Source of the DNA: Bacteroidetes bacterium MedPE-SWsnd-G1
Lineage (GTDB): Bacteria; Bacteroidota; Bacteroidia; Flavobacteriales; Flavobacteriaceae
Length of the DNA stretch: 64,000 nt
Direction: 5' to 3'
Assembly: GCA_001874265.1 (NCBI GenBank)
Contig: MPDD01000008.1
Coordinates: 23,303-87,302, forward strand
The notes under the pieces are model-generated. The model searched no databases, was not told the origin of the DNA, and saw only the letters and a list, made by a program, of their open reading frames with translations. The position numbers and the translations under genes are program-made. Of this stretch, positions 7,182 through 15,233 are shown one piece after another (within the stretch, counting starts at the first letter, position 1; each line of letters begins with the position of its first letter).

Positions 7182-8930
7182 TTAATCTATGGTTACGCCA
7201 GAACTGTCTAATTTCATTTCAACTTTTTCTCCGTCGGAGTTTATTTCTAAATTAACACTGTTCTCATCTACTTTTAAATTTACATTTCCGTTGTAGTTTC
7301 CGCTTTTTCTTTCGTCTCCATTACAATCCAAGCAATCTAGTTCACTATCACTCATAATGTAATGGTGTTTTGTCATGCTGCGGTCATAAATATTCTGAAC
7401 ATTAGAAACATCGTCTAAATAATTTCTTGTTGAGGTATCTAAATAAACAGTAAACCCTTCTGGAAGGTATATGATTACATCAATCCCTTGATCAAAAAAA
7501 CCATTTGGAAAATTGTTTAAAAAGTAGTTGTCTAATTGAAGGCTTGATCCGTCTAATCGAAACTGATATTCAATTTTTTCCGCATTACTTTTTGCAACAT
7601 CATAAGTTCTCCCTCTAGCCGATTTTCTAATTTTAATATATGCGATACTATCTTCACTTTTTCGGACGTCAACATCTATATTACTTGAATATAATTTTTT
7701 TGTATTATCATCTGAAATTACTCTAAAACTATTCCCGCGGCTATAGTAGTTTTCTTCAATATCATAATCTCTATCATAAGATTTCATCGAAACTTTTAAG
7801 GTGTCGCTTTGTACAATTTCCAAGTCGTGTTTTGTTGTGCTAATTCCAGATTGGCTATATCGGCTTGAGATATCAATTCCAGAAAATACCAGCCCTAAAA
7901 CCGCAATAATCCATAAGGCTAAAAGGGTTAATCCCGTTACTTTACCAAATGATTTTGAATTATTAGATAGTATTTTTAGACCTAGCATAAACAATACTAC
8001 AAATGGTATAGATACTGCCATAAAAACAAACAATACAATTAACCAATAGGGTAGTGCTGTACTTAAAAATTGAGGTGAGAAATCAAAGAATTCCTCTTGC
8101 ATTCCTAGGGCTTCAAAACTTCCCCAAGAAAACATTGCAATTACTAAACTTATCAATGTAATTGCCGCTATAAATATGATTAATGCACCGATAAATTTAG
8201 CGAACACCTTTAACAAGGTGATTAATACGTTTCCCAAAGTATCTAGAAATTCTTGTAATCCCGATTTGGCCTTTCCTTTGTATTTTTTGTAATCAGCGCT
8301 CGAAATTTTTTCAGAAATGTCATTTGCTCCCTTTTTTACGTGTTTTGACACATGTTCAAACTCTTCACGAATTTTTTTTTCAATGTTGTCAATATTTACA
8401 GACTCGCCTTCCATTTCTAATTTTTCGGCGGTACTCCTTGCTTCAGGGAGTAATATCCATAATAAAATGTAAGCCAAAAACCCGATACCTGTTCCAAAAG
8501 CAATTACCAACCAAATAATTCTAGACCATATTGGTTCAATTCCTAAAAAATGTCCGGTTCCAGAAGCAACTCCACCAAGAAATTTGTCGTCACCATCTCT
8601 GTACAACTTCTTAGAGGGTCTTCTTTTTCTTGAATACGAAGTGTCTTCAGAAAAGATTTCTTCATCTACGTTGTAATCTTCTGGTTGTCCCATAATTGTA
8701 ACGATTTCGTCGATGTCAGTATCACTAACAACTTGTCTTTCGTCAACAATTCTTTCAGACAATAATTCGCTTATACGCGATTCAATATCTTTTATAATTT
8801 CGTCTCTTCCCTGAGGATCATCACTCAAAGATTTACGAATGGAGTTCAAATACCTGTTTAGTTTTTGATATGCAGTTTCATCGATATGAAAAAACAATCC
8901 ACCTAGATTAATATTTATAGTCTTGTTCAT
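7182..8930 (-). CDS. PspC domain-containing membrane protein
   Basis: 582 residues. The N-terminal MNKTININLGGLFFHIDE region (about 1-90) is typical of Bacteroidota PspC proteins. The PspC domain is at about 108-165 (KKLYRDGDDKFLGGVASG followed by a membrane helix ending LLWILLPEA). Three more hydrophobic segments lie between 230 and 350, and the C-terminal 200 residues are beta-rich (LiaF-like). PspC proteins act in envelope stress sensing. The start codon overlaps the PadR stop (ATGA), so expression is tied to the regulator. Confidence 0.9.
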   Translation of the reverse strand: MNKTININLGGLFFHIDETAYQKLNRYLNSIRKSLSDDPQGRDEIIKDIESRISELLSERIVDERQVVSDTDIDEIVTIMGQPEDYNVDEEIFSEDTSYSRKRRPSKKLYRDGDDKFLGGVASGTGHFLGIEPIWSRIIWLVIAFGTGIGFLAYILLWILLPEARSTAEKLEMEGESVNIDNIEKKIREEFEHVSKHVKKGANDISEKISSADYKKYKGKAKSGLQEFLDTLGNVLITLLKVFAKFIGALIIFIAAITLISLVIAMFSWGSFEALGMQEEFFDFSPQFLSTALPYWLIVLFVFMAVSIPFVVLFMLGLKILSNNSKSFGKVTGLTLLALWIIAVLGLVFSGIDISSRYSQSGISTTKHDLEIVQSDTLKVSMKSYDRDYDIEENYYSRGNSFRVISDDNTKKLYSSNIDVDVRKSEDSIAYIKIRKSARGRTYDVAKSNAEKIEYQFRLDGSSLQLDNYFLNNFPNGFFDQGIDVIIYLPEGFTVYLDTSTRNYLDDVSNVQNIYDRSMTKHHYIMSDSELDCLDCNGDERKSGNYNGNVNLKVDENSVNLEINSDGEKVEMKLDSSGVTID

Positions 8931-9268
8931 TTTTTTGTTGATTTATTAGTTGTTACCAGATTAACGGCCTCTACCAAGTCGTTCCAAGTTGTGTTTAGTT
9001 CTTTTAAAAATAGTTTTCCGGTTTCGGTTAAACCGTAATATTTACGAGGTGGTCCAGAGGTAGATTCTTCCCATCTGTAATTTAAGAGCCCGGCATTTTT
9101 AAGTCGAGTTAATAATGGGTAAACGGTTCCTTCAACCACTAGTAATTTTGCACCTTTCAAATGCTCTAAGATCTCTGAAGTGTACGCATCTTTATCGTTT
9201 AAGATAGAGAGAATACAAAACTCCAAAACCCCTTTTCGCATTTGCGCTTTTGTGTTTTCAATCTTCAT
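8927..9268 (-). CDS. PadR-family transcriptional regulator
   Basis: 113 residues with the short winged-helix PadR architecture: MRKGVLEFCILSIL, DAYTSEILEHLKGAKL, VEGTVYPLLTRLKNAGLL and SGPPRKYYGLTETGKLFL are all characteristic. PadR proteins are dimeric repressors that often control envelope or drug-response genes in their own operon. The stop overlaps the PspC start by 4 bp, and DUF4870 lies 10 bp upstream. A near-perfect palindrome in the operon promoter (9806-9826) is its likely autoregulatory operator. Confidence 0.93.
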   Translation of the reverse strand: MKIENTKAQMRKGVLEFCILSILNDKDAYTSEILEHLKGAKLLVVEGTVYPLLTRLKNAGLLNYRWEESTSGPPRKYYGLTETGKLFLKELNTTWNDLVEAVNLVTTNKSTKK

Positions 9269-9278
9269 AAGTGTTGAA

Positions 9279-9710
9279 TTATTTAATGAATTTTATTGTG
9301 ATAGGGTATTTATAGTCTTCCCCTTTATTTGCTTTAACTGCTGCTAGAATTATTAGAACAAATCGAATCAGTCCTAAAATTCCTATTAATGAAATACCTC
9401 CGAAAAAACCAATTACATTCGGGAAATCAAAAAAGAAATCATTATGCATATGATCTAGGTTAGATACATTTCTGAAAATTGAACGGATAAACAAAGGGAT
9501 AAAGGTTAAGCCCAAAATAAATTGATATAAAAAGAAACTTAAATTAAAATTTACGGCTTCTTTACCTTGCTCATCTAAATATGCGCTTTCATCTTTTTTA
9601 ACTTGCCAAAAGATAAGTGGCGCTACAATTCCTCCCAAAGGAAAAAAGTATCCAGCCAAAGCGGAAATATGAATTAGAAAAGCATTGTTTTGTTCTGTTT
9701 TAGTTTTCAT
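9279..9710 (-). CDS. DUF4870 domain-containing membrane protein
   Basis: 143 residues with three or four hydrophobic segments. The DUF4870 hallmarks are visible (HISALAGYFFPLGGIVAPLI, AVNFNLSFFLYQF, ending KANKGEDYKYPITIKFIK). The function is unknown; the family is a small inner-membrane protein often in PspC/PadR operons. It is the first gene of the operon, 74 bp after a -7 promoter element. Confidence 0.88.
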   Translation of the reverse strand: MKTKTEQNNAFLIHISALAGYFFPLGGIVAPLIFWQVKKDESAYLDEQGKEAVNFNLSFFLYQFILGLTFIPLFIRSIFRNVSNLDHMHNDFFFDFPNVIGFFGGISLIGILGLIRFVLIILAAVKANKGEDYKYPITIKFIK

Positions 9711-9784
9711 GTTAGTTCGTTTATTGTTGGTGGATTTTACCTTAGTTTTATAGACTTAATGGTATTACCCTTTAATTTACTATG

Positions 9785-9826
9785 CAAAGATATAAATAAA
9801 AAAAGGTAGTATGCAACACATAGTAC
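9785..9826 (-). promoter_or_regulatory. promoter and candidate PadR operator
   Basis: On the minus strand TATCTTTG (9785-9792) is a perfect -7 element. Just upstream, GTACTATG-N5-CATACTAC (9806-9826) is an 8-5-8 inverted repeat with one mismatch, placed over the -33 region. Its core ATG-N5-CAT resembles PadR half-sites, so repression by the PadR protein of this operon is the natural inference. Confidence 0.55.
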
Positions 9827-10006
9827 TAAAATTTAACAAACTTTAACAGTTGTGTTTTGATGATTTACTAATTAAAAACAGGATTAAGGCCAGTATTTAA
9901 AGGTCTTGTACGCGTAAATTGTATTTTTTCATCTTAGGAATAAAATTTTAAAACTTAAATTGTTATTCAGTAAAAATGAGTAAATTGTGAATTCAAATTT
10001 TATAAA

Positions 10007-10462
10007 ATGAAGTTTATACCGAGTAAGATTAATCTTTTTTTAATGGCAAAACTACCATCTGCTTATTTAAGCGGGGTGCGATTAAAATCAATTTCAGATT
10101 CAGAAGTAGTGGCCAAAGTAAAATTTAAGTGGATCAATCAAAATCCCTTTAAATCGTTGTATTGGGCAACCCAAGGAATGGCTTCTGAATTAACTACTGG
10201 TATTATTGTAATGCGTGAAATTGCTGAAAGTGGTAAACGAATTTCAATGCTTGTAACCAAGCAACAAGGTGAGTTCTTAAAAAAGGCGAAGGGAACGATC
10301 TTGTTTTCGTGTGTCGATACTGAAGTTGTAAAAACGGCTATTGCAAAAACCATTGCAACAGGTGAGGGGCAACAAATTACATTAGTGTCTAAAGGGGTAG
10401 ATGAAGCAGGAGATACTGTATCTTCCTTTAGTTATGAATGGAGTATAAAACTTAGAACTTAA
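10007..10462 (+). CDS. DUF4442 (hotdog-fold, thioesterase-like) protein
   Basis: 151 residues, cytoplasmic. The sequence matches the DUF4442 group: LPSAYLSGVRLKSIS, AKVKFKWINQNPFKSLYWA, QGMASELTTGIIVM. The family has the PaaI-like hotdog fold and may hydrolyse acyl-CoA, but no substrate is known and the catalytic residues are not obvious. The TAA stop directly abuts the stop of the convergent DUF4369 gene with no base between them. Confidence 0.75.
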   Translation: MKFIPSKINLFLMAKLPSAYLSGVRLKSISDSEVVAKVKFKWINQNPFKSLYWATQGMASELTTGIIVMREIAESGKRISMLVTKQQGEFLKKAKGTILFSCVDTEVVKTAIAKTIATGEGQQITLVSKGVDEAGDTVSSFSYEWSIKLRT

Positions 10463-11167
10463 TTAGTTACTCTCCGCTGTTTTAATGTCTTTAATATATT
10501 TGTCCAATGCCAGTCCGTATTTTGACTTTTGGATAGAGGTTGATAGTGAATTGTTTACGGTATCTAATAAAGTTATGTGAGCATCATATAACTCAGATAA
10601 TGCCAAGTATGGCGCCACTTCGCTGTTTTTATTTCGAATGGCAAAACTAGATGTATAACGAAATCTATTTTTTATAAGTCTATTTAACTCTTCATCTAAC
10701 TCAATCATTCTATCGCTATCATTGTTCTTTTGTGCTTCAAAGTTTTCTTTTACAATCTCTAATCTCTTGCCGTTAAATTGGCTAATCATATCTCGATACT
10801 CTAATAATATATCATGAGTTTTTGATCCTGAAACTTCAGCAGTGGTCGCAAATTTGTCCAATTTGGTATTAATAGTGATAATTCCTTTTTCGCCAAAGAA
10901 ATCAATTTTTTCACTTTCCATTTGATTTAATGTTAAATAATACATCTCTGGACTCTCAATATTATCTACAAGTCTAAAATTATTTTCACCATTTAATGAG
11001 ATAGAATCGACAGACACTAAGAGAGTGTCTTGATATTTCTGTAAGTATAAAGTGCCTTTTTTAAAGTTTTGAATAGTCCCTTCCACTACCATAGAACCTT
11101 CTTTTTTTGAAGAACAGGCTACCATGAATCCAACAGCTACAACAGCAAGTATAATCTTTTTAATCAT
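10463..11167 (-). CDS. DUF4369 domain lipoprotein
   Basis: 234 residues from ATG 11167. This start is chosen because it begins a lipoprotein signal (MIKKIILAVVAVGFMVACSS, Cys18); the upstream extension is not signal-like. The DUF4369 domain is at about 25-115 (MVVEGTIQNFKKGTLYLQKY, DTLLVSVDSISL, LTLNQMESEKIDFFGE). Many relatives carry a TlpA thioredoxin domain after this; here the C-terminal half is alpha-helical with no CxxC, so it is a redox-free variant. It is probably a periplasmic lipoprotein of unknown role. Confidence 0.78.
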   Translation of the reverse strand: MIKKIILAVVAVGFMVACSSKKEGSMVVEGTIQNFKKGTLYLQKYQDTLLVSVDSISLNGENNFRLVDNIESPEMYYLTLNQMESEKIDFFGEKGIITINTKLDKFATTAEVSGSKTHDILLEYRDMISQFNGKRLEIVKENFEAQKNNDSDRMIELDEELNRLIKNRFRYTSSFAIRNKNSEVAPYLALSELYDAHITLLDTVNNSLSTSIQKSKYGLALDKYIKDIKTAESN

Positions 11168-11244
11168 CTTTTTTATCTCAAAAAATTTATGGCTACAAAT
11201 ATCGATTTTTTTATCAAAAATCAATGTATATGTAGAGATAATAA

Positions 11245-12504
11245 TTAGGGAGATACAATTTCCATTAAATTGGCACAAAATAGAGCAGCAAAGGTGCCTA
11301 TGGCATATCCAACAACAGCGAGTAAAACACCTACTGTTGCCAGCGAAGGGTGAAACGCAGCAGCTACAACCGGTGCAGAGGCAGCTCCTCCAACATTTGC
11401 TTTACTTCCAACGGCTAAGAAAAAATAAGGGGCTTTTATAATTTTAGCAACAACAATTAGTAAAATAACATGAATAGCCATCCAAATAAGTCCAACTACA
11501 AGGAGTCCTGGATTTTCGAAAATAGAACCTAAATCCATTTTCATACCTATTGATGCAACTAAAATATAAATAAACACACTCCCCAATTTACTTGCACCAG
11601 CACCCTCATATTTTTTTGCTTTAGAAAATGAAAGAATTATTCCAATTACAGTGGCTATGGTAATCATCCAAAAGAAGTTTGAAGTAAAAGAAGCTAGAGC
11701 AGAAGTTTTATCGCTAAATAATTCGAAACCAGATAAAAAAGTAGAAATTTTATCAGAACCAAAATGTGCAATACCAACTGCTGTAAATGCAATTCCGAAC
11801 ATAATCATATAGTCTGTTAAGTTTGGAATCTTCGAAACGCTTTTTTCATATTTAATTACCTTGTTTTTTAATTCTTCAATGGCCGTATTATCTGCTTTTA
11901 ACCATTTGTCTATGCGTTCTTTTTGCCCGATGCCAAAGAGCAATACTGCCATCCAAATTTGAGCAACAACAATATCTACTAAAATCATGGCTCCAAATTT
12001 TTCTGGATTGTATTTAAATATTTCATACATGGCTGTTTGATTAGCGCCTCCACCAATCCAACTTCCGGCGAGTGTTGATAGTCCCCTCCATACAGCATCT
12101 GGTCCAGCGCCTCCAACCGTTTCTGGGCTTACCATTGAAATTAATAAAATGGCAATAGGTCCACCAATTACAATTCCAACAGTTCCTGTAAAGAACATAA
12201 TTAAGGCTTTAGGGCCGAGATTGAATACCGATTTTAAATCGAGGCTCAAAGTCATTAAAACCAGCGCCGCTGGTAGTAAATAGTTTTTTGCTATATCATA
12301 AGTTTTGGAAATTTCTGGTGAAATTAATCCCAGTGAATTCAGAACTGCAGGCAGTAAGTAGCACATTAGAAGAGCCGGAATTATCGAATAAAATTTAGAC
12401 CAAAATCCTGTTTTTTTAGAGGAGGTGTAAAATACCAATGCCAGCATTAACATTAATAAACCAAAGACCATTGTGTCGTTGGTAAACATAGGTGTAGAAT
12501 CCAT
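11245..12504 (-). CDS. DUF819 family membrane protein (YjcL-like)
   Basis: 419 residues with about ten to eleven membrane helices. DUF819 features include GSWIGGGANQTAMYEIF and the C-terminal GSKANVGGAASAPVVAAAFH stretch, which resembles a transport-related inner-membrane fold. The function is not established; the repeated glycine-rich motifs in two halves suggest an inverted-repeat transporter. It is a single gene, 78 bp upstream of the DUF4369 lipoprotein in the same direction, so cotranscription is possible. Confidence 0.85.
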   Translation of the reverse strand: MDSTPMFTNDTMVFGLLMLMLALVFYTSSKKTGFWSKFYSIIPALLMCYLLPAVLNSLGLISPEISKTYDIAKNYLLPAALVLMTLSLDLKSVFNLGPKALIMFFTGTVGIVIGGPIAILLISMVSPETVGGAGPDAVWRGLSTLAGSWIGGGANQTAMYEIFKYNPEKFGAMILVDIVVAQIWMAVLLFGIGQKERIDKWLKADNTAIEELKNKVIKYEKSVSKIPNLTDYMIMFGIAFTAVGIAHFGSDKISTFLSGFELFSDKTSALASFTSNFFWMITIATVIGIILSFSKAKKYEGAGASKLGSVFIYILVASIGMKMDLGSIFENPGLLVVGLIWMAIHVILLIVVAKIIKAPYFFLAVGSKANVGGAASAPVVAAAFHPSLATVGVLLAVVGYAIGTFAALFCANLMEIVSP

Positions 12505-12569
12505 ATATGTGATTTGATTTTCACAAATATATAAATATCTAGTTAAGAATTTGTCAGTTTAAAAATTTA

Positions 12570-13151
12570 TCAGAACAATTTTGCGAATCCGATTCCGAAG
12601 GTAATACTATCGTAACTATCTATACCGATATCTCCGGTAAGAGAACCGAATACCTCCCAATTATTAGGAAGGTGCATAGGTGCTTCAACTCCTAATCTAA
12701 TTACAGGGAAATCTTCATGTTTAGAGAGTTCGACACCGCCTCCAGCTAGAAAGGCAAGATATTTTAATGGTTTATAGGTTCCCATGATTGCCATGGATAT
12801 GGGTCTTTGTCTAATAACTCCATCACCACCGTCATGAGTATGGTCTAAGTCTATATTTTCAACAATGATGTCATTGTGCAAACCTATGGCCCATTTATGA
12901 TTAATATTAAAATTATAGTTAAAACAAAAAGAGGGTGCCGCTATCCAATTACTTCCATTACGATTTTCTTTGGCGGAATTGATATTGGTGTGACTTAAAA
13001 CTGCAGAGATGGAATGTTTTTTTAATTCGGAATGTTCTGAATGTTCAGTTTGCTCTTTGTGCGTATCTTCTTCTGTTTCATGCTGTGCAATGGAAACAAC
13101 TGATGAAAACAAAAAAACAAGGGTAACACAGTAAAAGAAGGCCTTTTTCAT
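12570..13151 (-). CDS. hypothetical outer-membrane-like exported protein
   Basis: 193 residues from ATG 13151 (MKKAFFYCVTLVFLFSSVVS, a signal peptide); a longer reading from 13178 adds nine unlikely residues. The mature protein starts with an acidic, histidine-rich stretch (HETEEDTHKEQTEHSEHSEL) that could bind metal ions. Beta-strand-like sequence follows, with a conserved-looking AAPSFCFNYNFNINHKWAIG segment and terminal GFAKLF, in keeping with a small outer-membrane barrel. I do not recognise the family. The histidine-rich start suggests a metal-related role, but this is a guess. Confidence 0.6.
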   Translation of the reverse strand: MKKAFFYCVTLVFLFSSVVSIAQHETEEDTHKEQTEHSEHSELKKHSISAVLSHTNINSAKENRNGSNWIAAPSFCFNYNFNINHKWAIGLHNDIIVENIDLDHTHDGGDGVIRQRPISMAIMGTYKPLKYLAFLAGGGVELSKHEDFPVIRLGVEAPMHLPNNWEVFGSLTGDIGIDSYDSITFGIGFAKLF

Positions 13152-13183
13152 AGGTTTAATTTTTAACGAAGATAGCAATAAAT

Positions 13184-13351
13184 TTACTCTTCCGTTTTCT
13201 TTTTGGGTTGCCTATTCGCTTCTTTTAGGCATTTGTTTAGCATCCATTCCAATTGCCCATTGGTAGATCTAAACTCGTCTGCCGCCCATTTTTCAACCGC
13301 TTTGAGCATGTCTTCGTTAATTCTTAAGGCAAATGCTTTCTTTTTAGCCAT
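13184..13351 (-). CDS. Arc-family (ribbon-helix-helix) DNA-binding protein
   Basis: 55 residues: MAKKKAFALRINEDMLKAVE is followed by KWAADEFRSTNGQLEWML and a basic tail ending KKKTEE. FALRINEDML is a ribbon-helix-helix beta strand, and the SxNGQLEWML helix is the pattern of flavobacterial Arc-type proteins. The start overlaps the end of the upstream membrane protein gene by 8 bp, so it is coupled to the SPFH operon. It may autoregulate the operon; the 7-7-7 palindrome at the SPFH promoter (15137-15157) is a possible target. Confidence 0.85.
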   Translation of the reverse strand: MAKKKAFALRINEDMLKAVEKWAADEFRSTNGQLEWMLNKCLKEANRQPKKKTEE

Positions 13352-13856
13352 TCGAATTTATTTTAGATTGATATGTTTCCAAGACACGTTTTGCATCGTT
13401 TTCATTCTGAGTACCGATCAATATTTTTTTTCCGTTTTCAAGTACTAACTGAATTCCGTATTTGCCTCCGACATTTAATGCAAGCCCTTTGTTCTTGCCC
13501 CAAAAACAACGTCTATAGCCATAACCTCCAAATTTTATTAACGAATTGTACTTGGTTACATGGCATTGTTGAATTCGGTTCCAAGGAATGAAGTTTTCTT
13601 TGCATTGATTCGGATAAAAACGATAGAATACTCCTTGTTCATTAATTTTTGTTGAGAGTTTTATGGAAAGGATTAATAGAAAAACAAGAACAACCGAAAA
13701 AGAAACCATTACTAAACTCCAAAATTTTGGAGTATTAAAGGCAGGAAACTCTTCTTTTGAAGTAAGAATTGGAACTAATATACCAACTATAGGTGTAATC
13801 ATTAATATGATTAATACCCAATTTTTAAATCTTTGTTCCTCTACAAATACTTTCAT
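13344..13856 (-). CDS. hypothetical two-helix membrane protein (PH-like)
   Basis: 170 residues. Two hydrophobic segments (about 13-32 and 45-66) are followed by a soluble domain with KINEQGVFYRFYPNQCKENF, IPWNRIQQCHVTKYN and GIQLVLENGKKILIGTQNE. This has the look of bacterial PH-like domains found after two membrane helices. The family function is unknown. It lies in the SPFH operon, 6 bp after a 56-residue membrane protein and overlapping the Arc gene by 8 bp. Confidence 0.75.
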   Translation of the reverse strand: MKVFVEEQRFKNWVLIILMITPIVGILVPILTSKEEFPAFNTPKFWSLVMVSFSVVLVFLLILSIKLSTKINEQGVFYRFYPNQCKENFIPWNRIQQCHVTKYNSLIKFGGYGYRRCFWGKNKGLALNVGGKYGIQLVLENGKKILIGTQNENDAKRVLETYQSKINSNG

Positions 13857-13862
13857 TTCAGT

Positions 13863-14033
13863 TTAAAATTTTGATTTTGAATTAAAAATACAAATCGATC
13901 TCTTTGAAAACTTTACTGTCGCTGTCGCTAAAAATAGAATGCCAATAGTTACTAAACTTCCATCTGAGCTAGAAATTAGTAAAGAGCCAGAAATAAGAAG
14001 TGCTAAATAGATAATGGGTTTTATATAATTCAT
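13863..14033 (-). CDS. small membrane protein (56 residues)
   Basis: The reading frame starts MNYIKPIIYLALLISGSLLI and contains two short hydrophobic segments (about 5-20 and 27-40), ending in a basic tail. The start overlaps the stop of a 17-codon frame (ATGA, 14030-14033), and its stop is 6 bp before the next gene, which supports a real translated gene in the operon. No known family is recognised. Confidence 0.5.
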   Translation of the reverse strand: MNYIKPIIYLALLISGSLLISSSDGSLVTIGILFLATATVKFSKRSICIFNSKSKF

Positions 14034-14083
14034 ATGAATAATGCGATTAAATTAGAGATAATGGTTAGTAGTATCCAGATCAT
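14030..14083 (-). CDS. possible 17-residue hydrophobic peptide
   Basis: ATG 14083 encodes MIWILLTIISNLIALFI, entirely hydrophobic, and ends with a TGA sharing the ATGA of the next small gene. It may be a membrane micropeptide or simply a coupling leader. Length alone gives no statistical support. Confidence 0.25.
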   Translation of the reverse strand: MIWILLTIISNLIALFI

Positions 14084-14100
14084 AGCTTTTTTATTTTTTT

Positions 14101-14256
14101 TTAATTTGATTTTTCCAAGACCACTTTAGAGATGTGCCCTTCGTTATATCCTACACTAATCACTTTCCAACCATTTCTGGCTTCTGAGTTCATTGTGTCA
14201 AGAAATGCATCTTCTTTTTTAAAAAGTTTTTTGGTTAAAATTTTATATTGCGTCAT
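14101..14256 (-). CDS. DUF4177-like small protein
   Basis: 51 residues. TQYKILTKKLFKKEDAFLD, then NSEARNGWKVISVGYNEG and a final ISKVVLEKSN strand reproduce the beta-alpha-beta-beta pattern of DUF4177, whose hallmark is a GWEL/GWKV turn. It is probably cytoplasmic, function unknown. It starts 4 bp after the SPFH stop, the second gene of the operon. Confidence 0.65.
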   Translation of the reverse strand: MTQYKILTKKLFKKEDAFLDTMNSEARNGWKVISVGYNEGHISKVVLEKSN

Positions 14257-14260
14257 AATT

Positions 14261-15121
14261 CTAGTGATTTAAAGTACCTGTATTTAACACTGGAGCAACC
14301 TCTTTATCAGAACAAAGGATAACCATTAAATTACTAACCATTGCTGCTTTGCGTTCTTCGTCTAATTCTACAATTTCCTTTTTACTTAACTCGTCTAAAG
14401 CCATCTCAACCATACTAACGGCGCCTTCAACAATTTTATGACGTGCAGCAATTATAGCAGTTGCTTGTTGTCTTTTAAGCATAGCATTTGCTATTTCTTG
14501 TGCATATGCCAAGTATCCAATTCGTGCTTCTAATACTTCAATTCCGGCCATTGCCAATCTTTCAGCTAACTCTTGTTCTAAAGCCTCACTAACTTCATTA
14601 ACACTAGCTCTTAAGGTAATGTCTTCATCATGTCCTTCATCGGCAAAATTGTCATATGGATATAAACTTGCCAACTTACGAACTGCAGCATCCGATTGTA
14701 CACGTACAAAGTTTTCATAATTATCTACATCAAAAGCAGCTTTAAAAGTGTCTTTAACTTTCCAAACTAATATTGTACTGATCATAATTGGGTTTCCTAA
14801 TTTATCGTTAACCTTAACGCGTTCGCTGTCAAAATTACTTGCTCGTAAAGAGATTTTTCTCTTTTTGTAAAGTGGATTTGCCCAATAGAATCCATTTTCT
14901 CTTACTGTACCAATGTATTTTCCAAATAATAGGATAACTTTTGATGTATTTGGGGCTACAATAAAGAAGCCAGGAAGGAATACAAAAAATAAAATGATTG
15001 ATGGAATAATCATAAAAGGATTTCCCTGTGTTATTCCGAAAATTAAATTAGCGATTAGTATAAAAACTATGACTAGCATAAAATAGCCATTCGATACTTT
15101 GATGTTTTTTTCTTCTTTCAT
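14261..15121 (-). CDS. SPFH (stomatin/prohibitin/flotillin) domain membrane protein
   Basis: 286 residues. Two N-terminal hydrophobic segments (about 12-28 and 33-53) are followed by PNTSKVILLFGKYIGTVREN, the start of a band-7/SPFH domain. The domain continues through VNDKLGNPIMISTILVWKV and ELAERLAMAGIEVLEARIGY, with a coiled-coil region and C-terminal helix. SPFH proteins form membrane scaffolds. It is the first gene of a leftward operon with a DUF4177-like gene, small membrane proteins and an Arc protein. The -7 element and an overlapping palindrome lie at 15137-15164. Confidence 0.92.
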   Translation of the reverse strand: MKEEKNIKVSNGYFMLVIVFILIANLIFGITQGNPFMIIPSIILFFVFLPGFFIVAPNTSKVILLFGKYIGTVRENGFYWANPLYKKRKISLRASNFDSERVKVNDKLGNPIMISTILVWKVKDTFKAAFDVDNYENFVRVQSDAAVRKLASLYPYDNFADEGHDEDITLRASVNEVSEALEQELAERLAMAGIEVLEARIGYLAYAQEIANAMLKRQQATAIIAARHKIVEGAVSMVEMALDELSKKEIVELDEERKAAMVSNLMVILCSDKEVAPVLNTGTLNH

Positions 15122-15136
15122 ATAAGTAGATTTAAA

Positions 15137-15164
15137 GTGATATTAAAATGATATCACAAATATA
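15137..15164 (-). promoter_or_regulatory. promoter and operator of the SPFH operon
   Basis: TATATTTG on the minus strand (15157-15164) is a perfect -7 element. Immediately downstream, over the expected start site, is the perfect inverted repeat GTGATAT-N7-ATATCAC (15137-15157). A repressor bound here would block initiation; the Arc protein encoded at the end of the operon is a plausible candidate. Confidence 0.55.
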
Positions 15165-15233
15165 TCAAATAATTTTATTCATTTCCAAATGTTTACGCAT
15201 AATTATTTTTAAATTAGCTGAAAAATAAATCAC

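Noticed and set aside
11124..11441. 105-codon plus-strand frame across the DUF4369 and DUF819 genes
   Set aside because: Its sequence is low-complexity (Q-rich, antisense of A/G-rich codons) and it overlaps two recognised genes.
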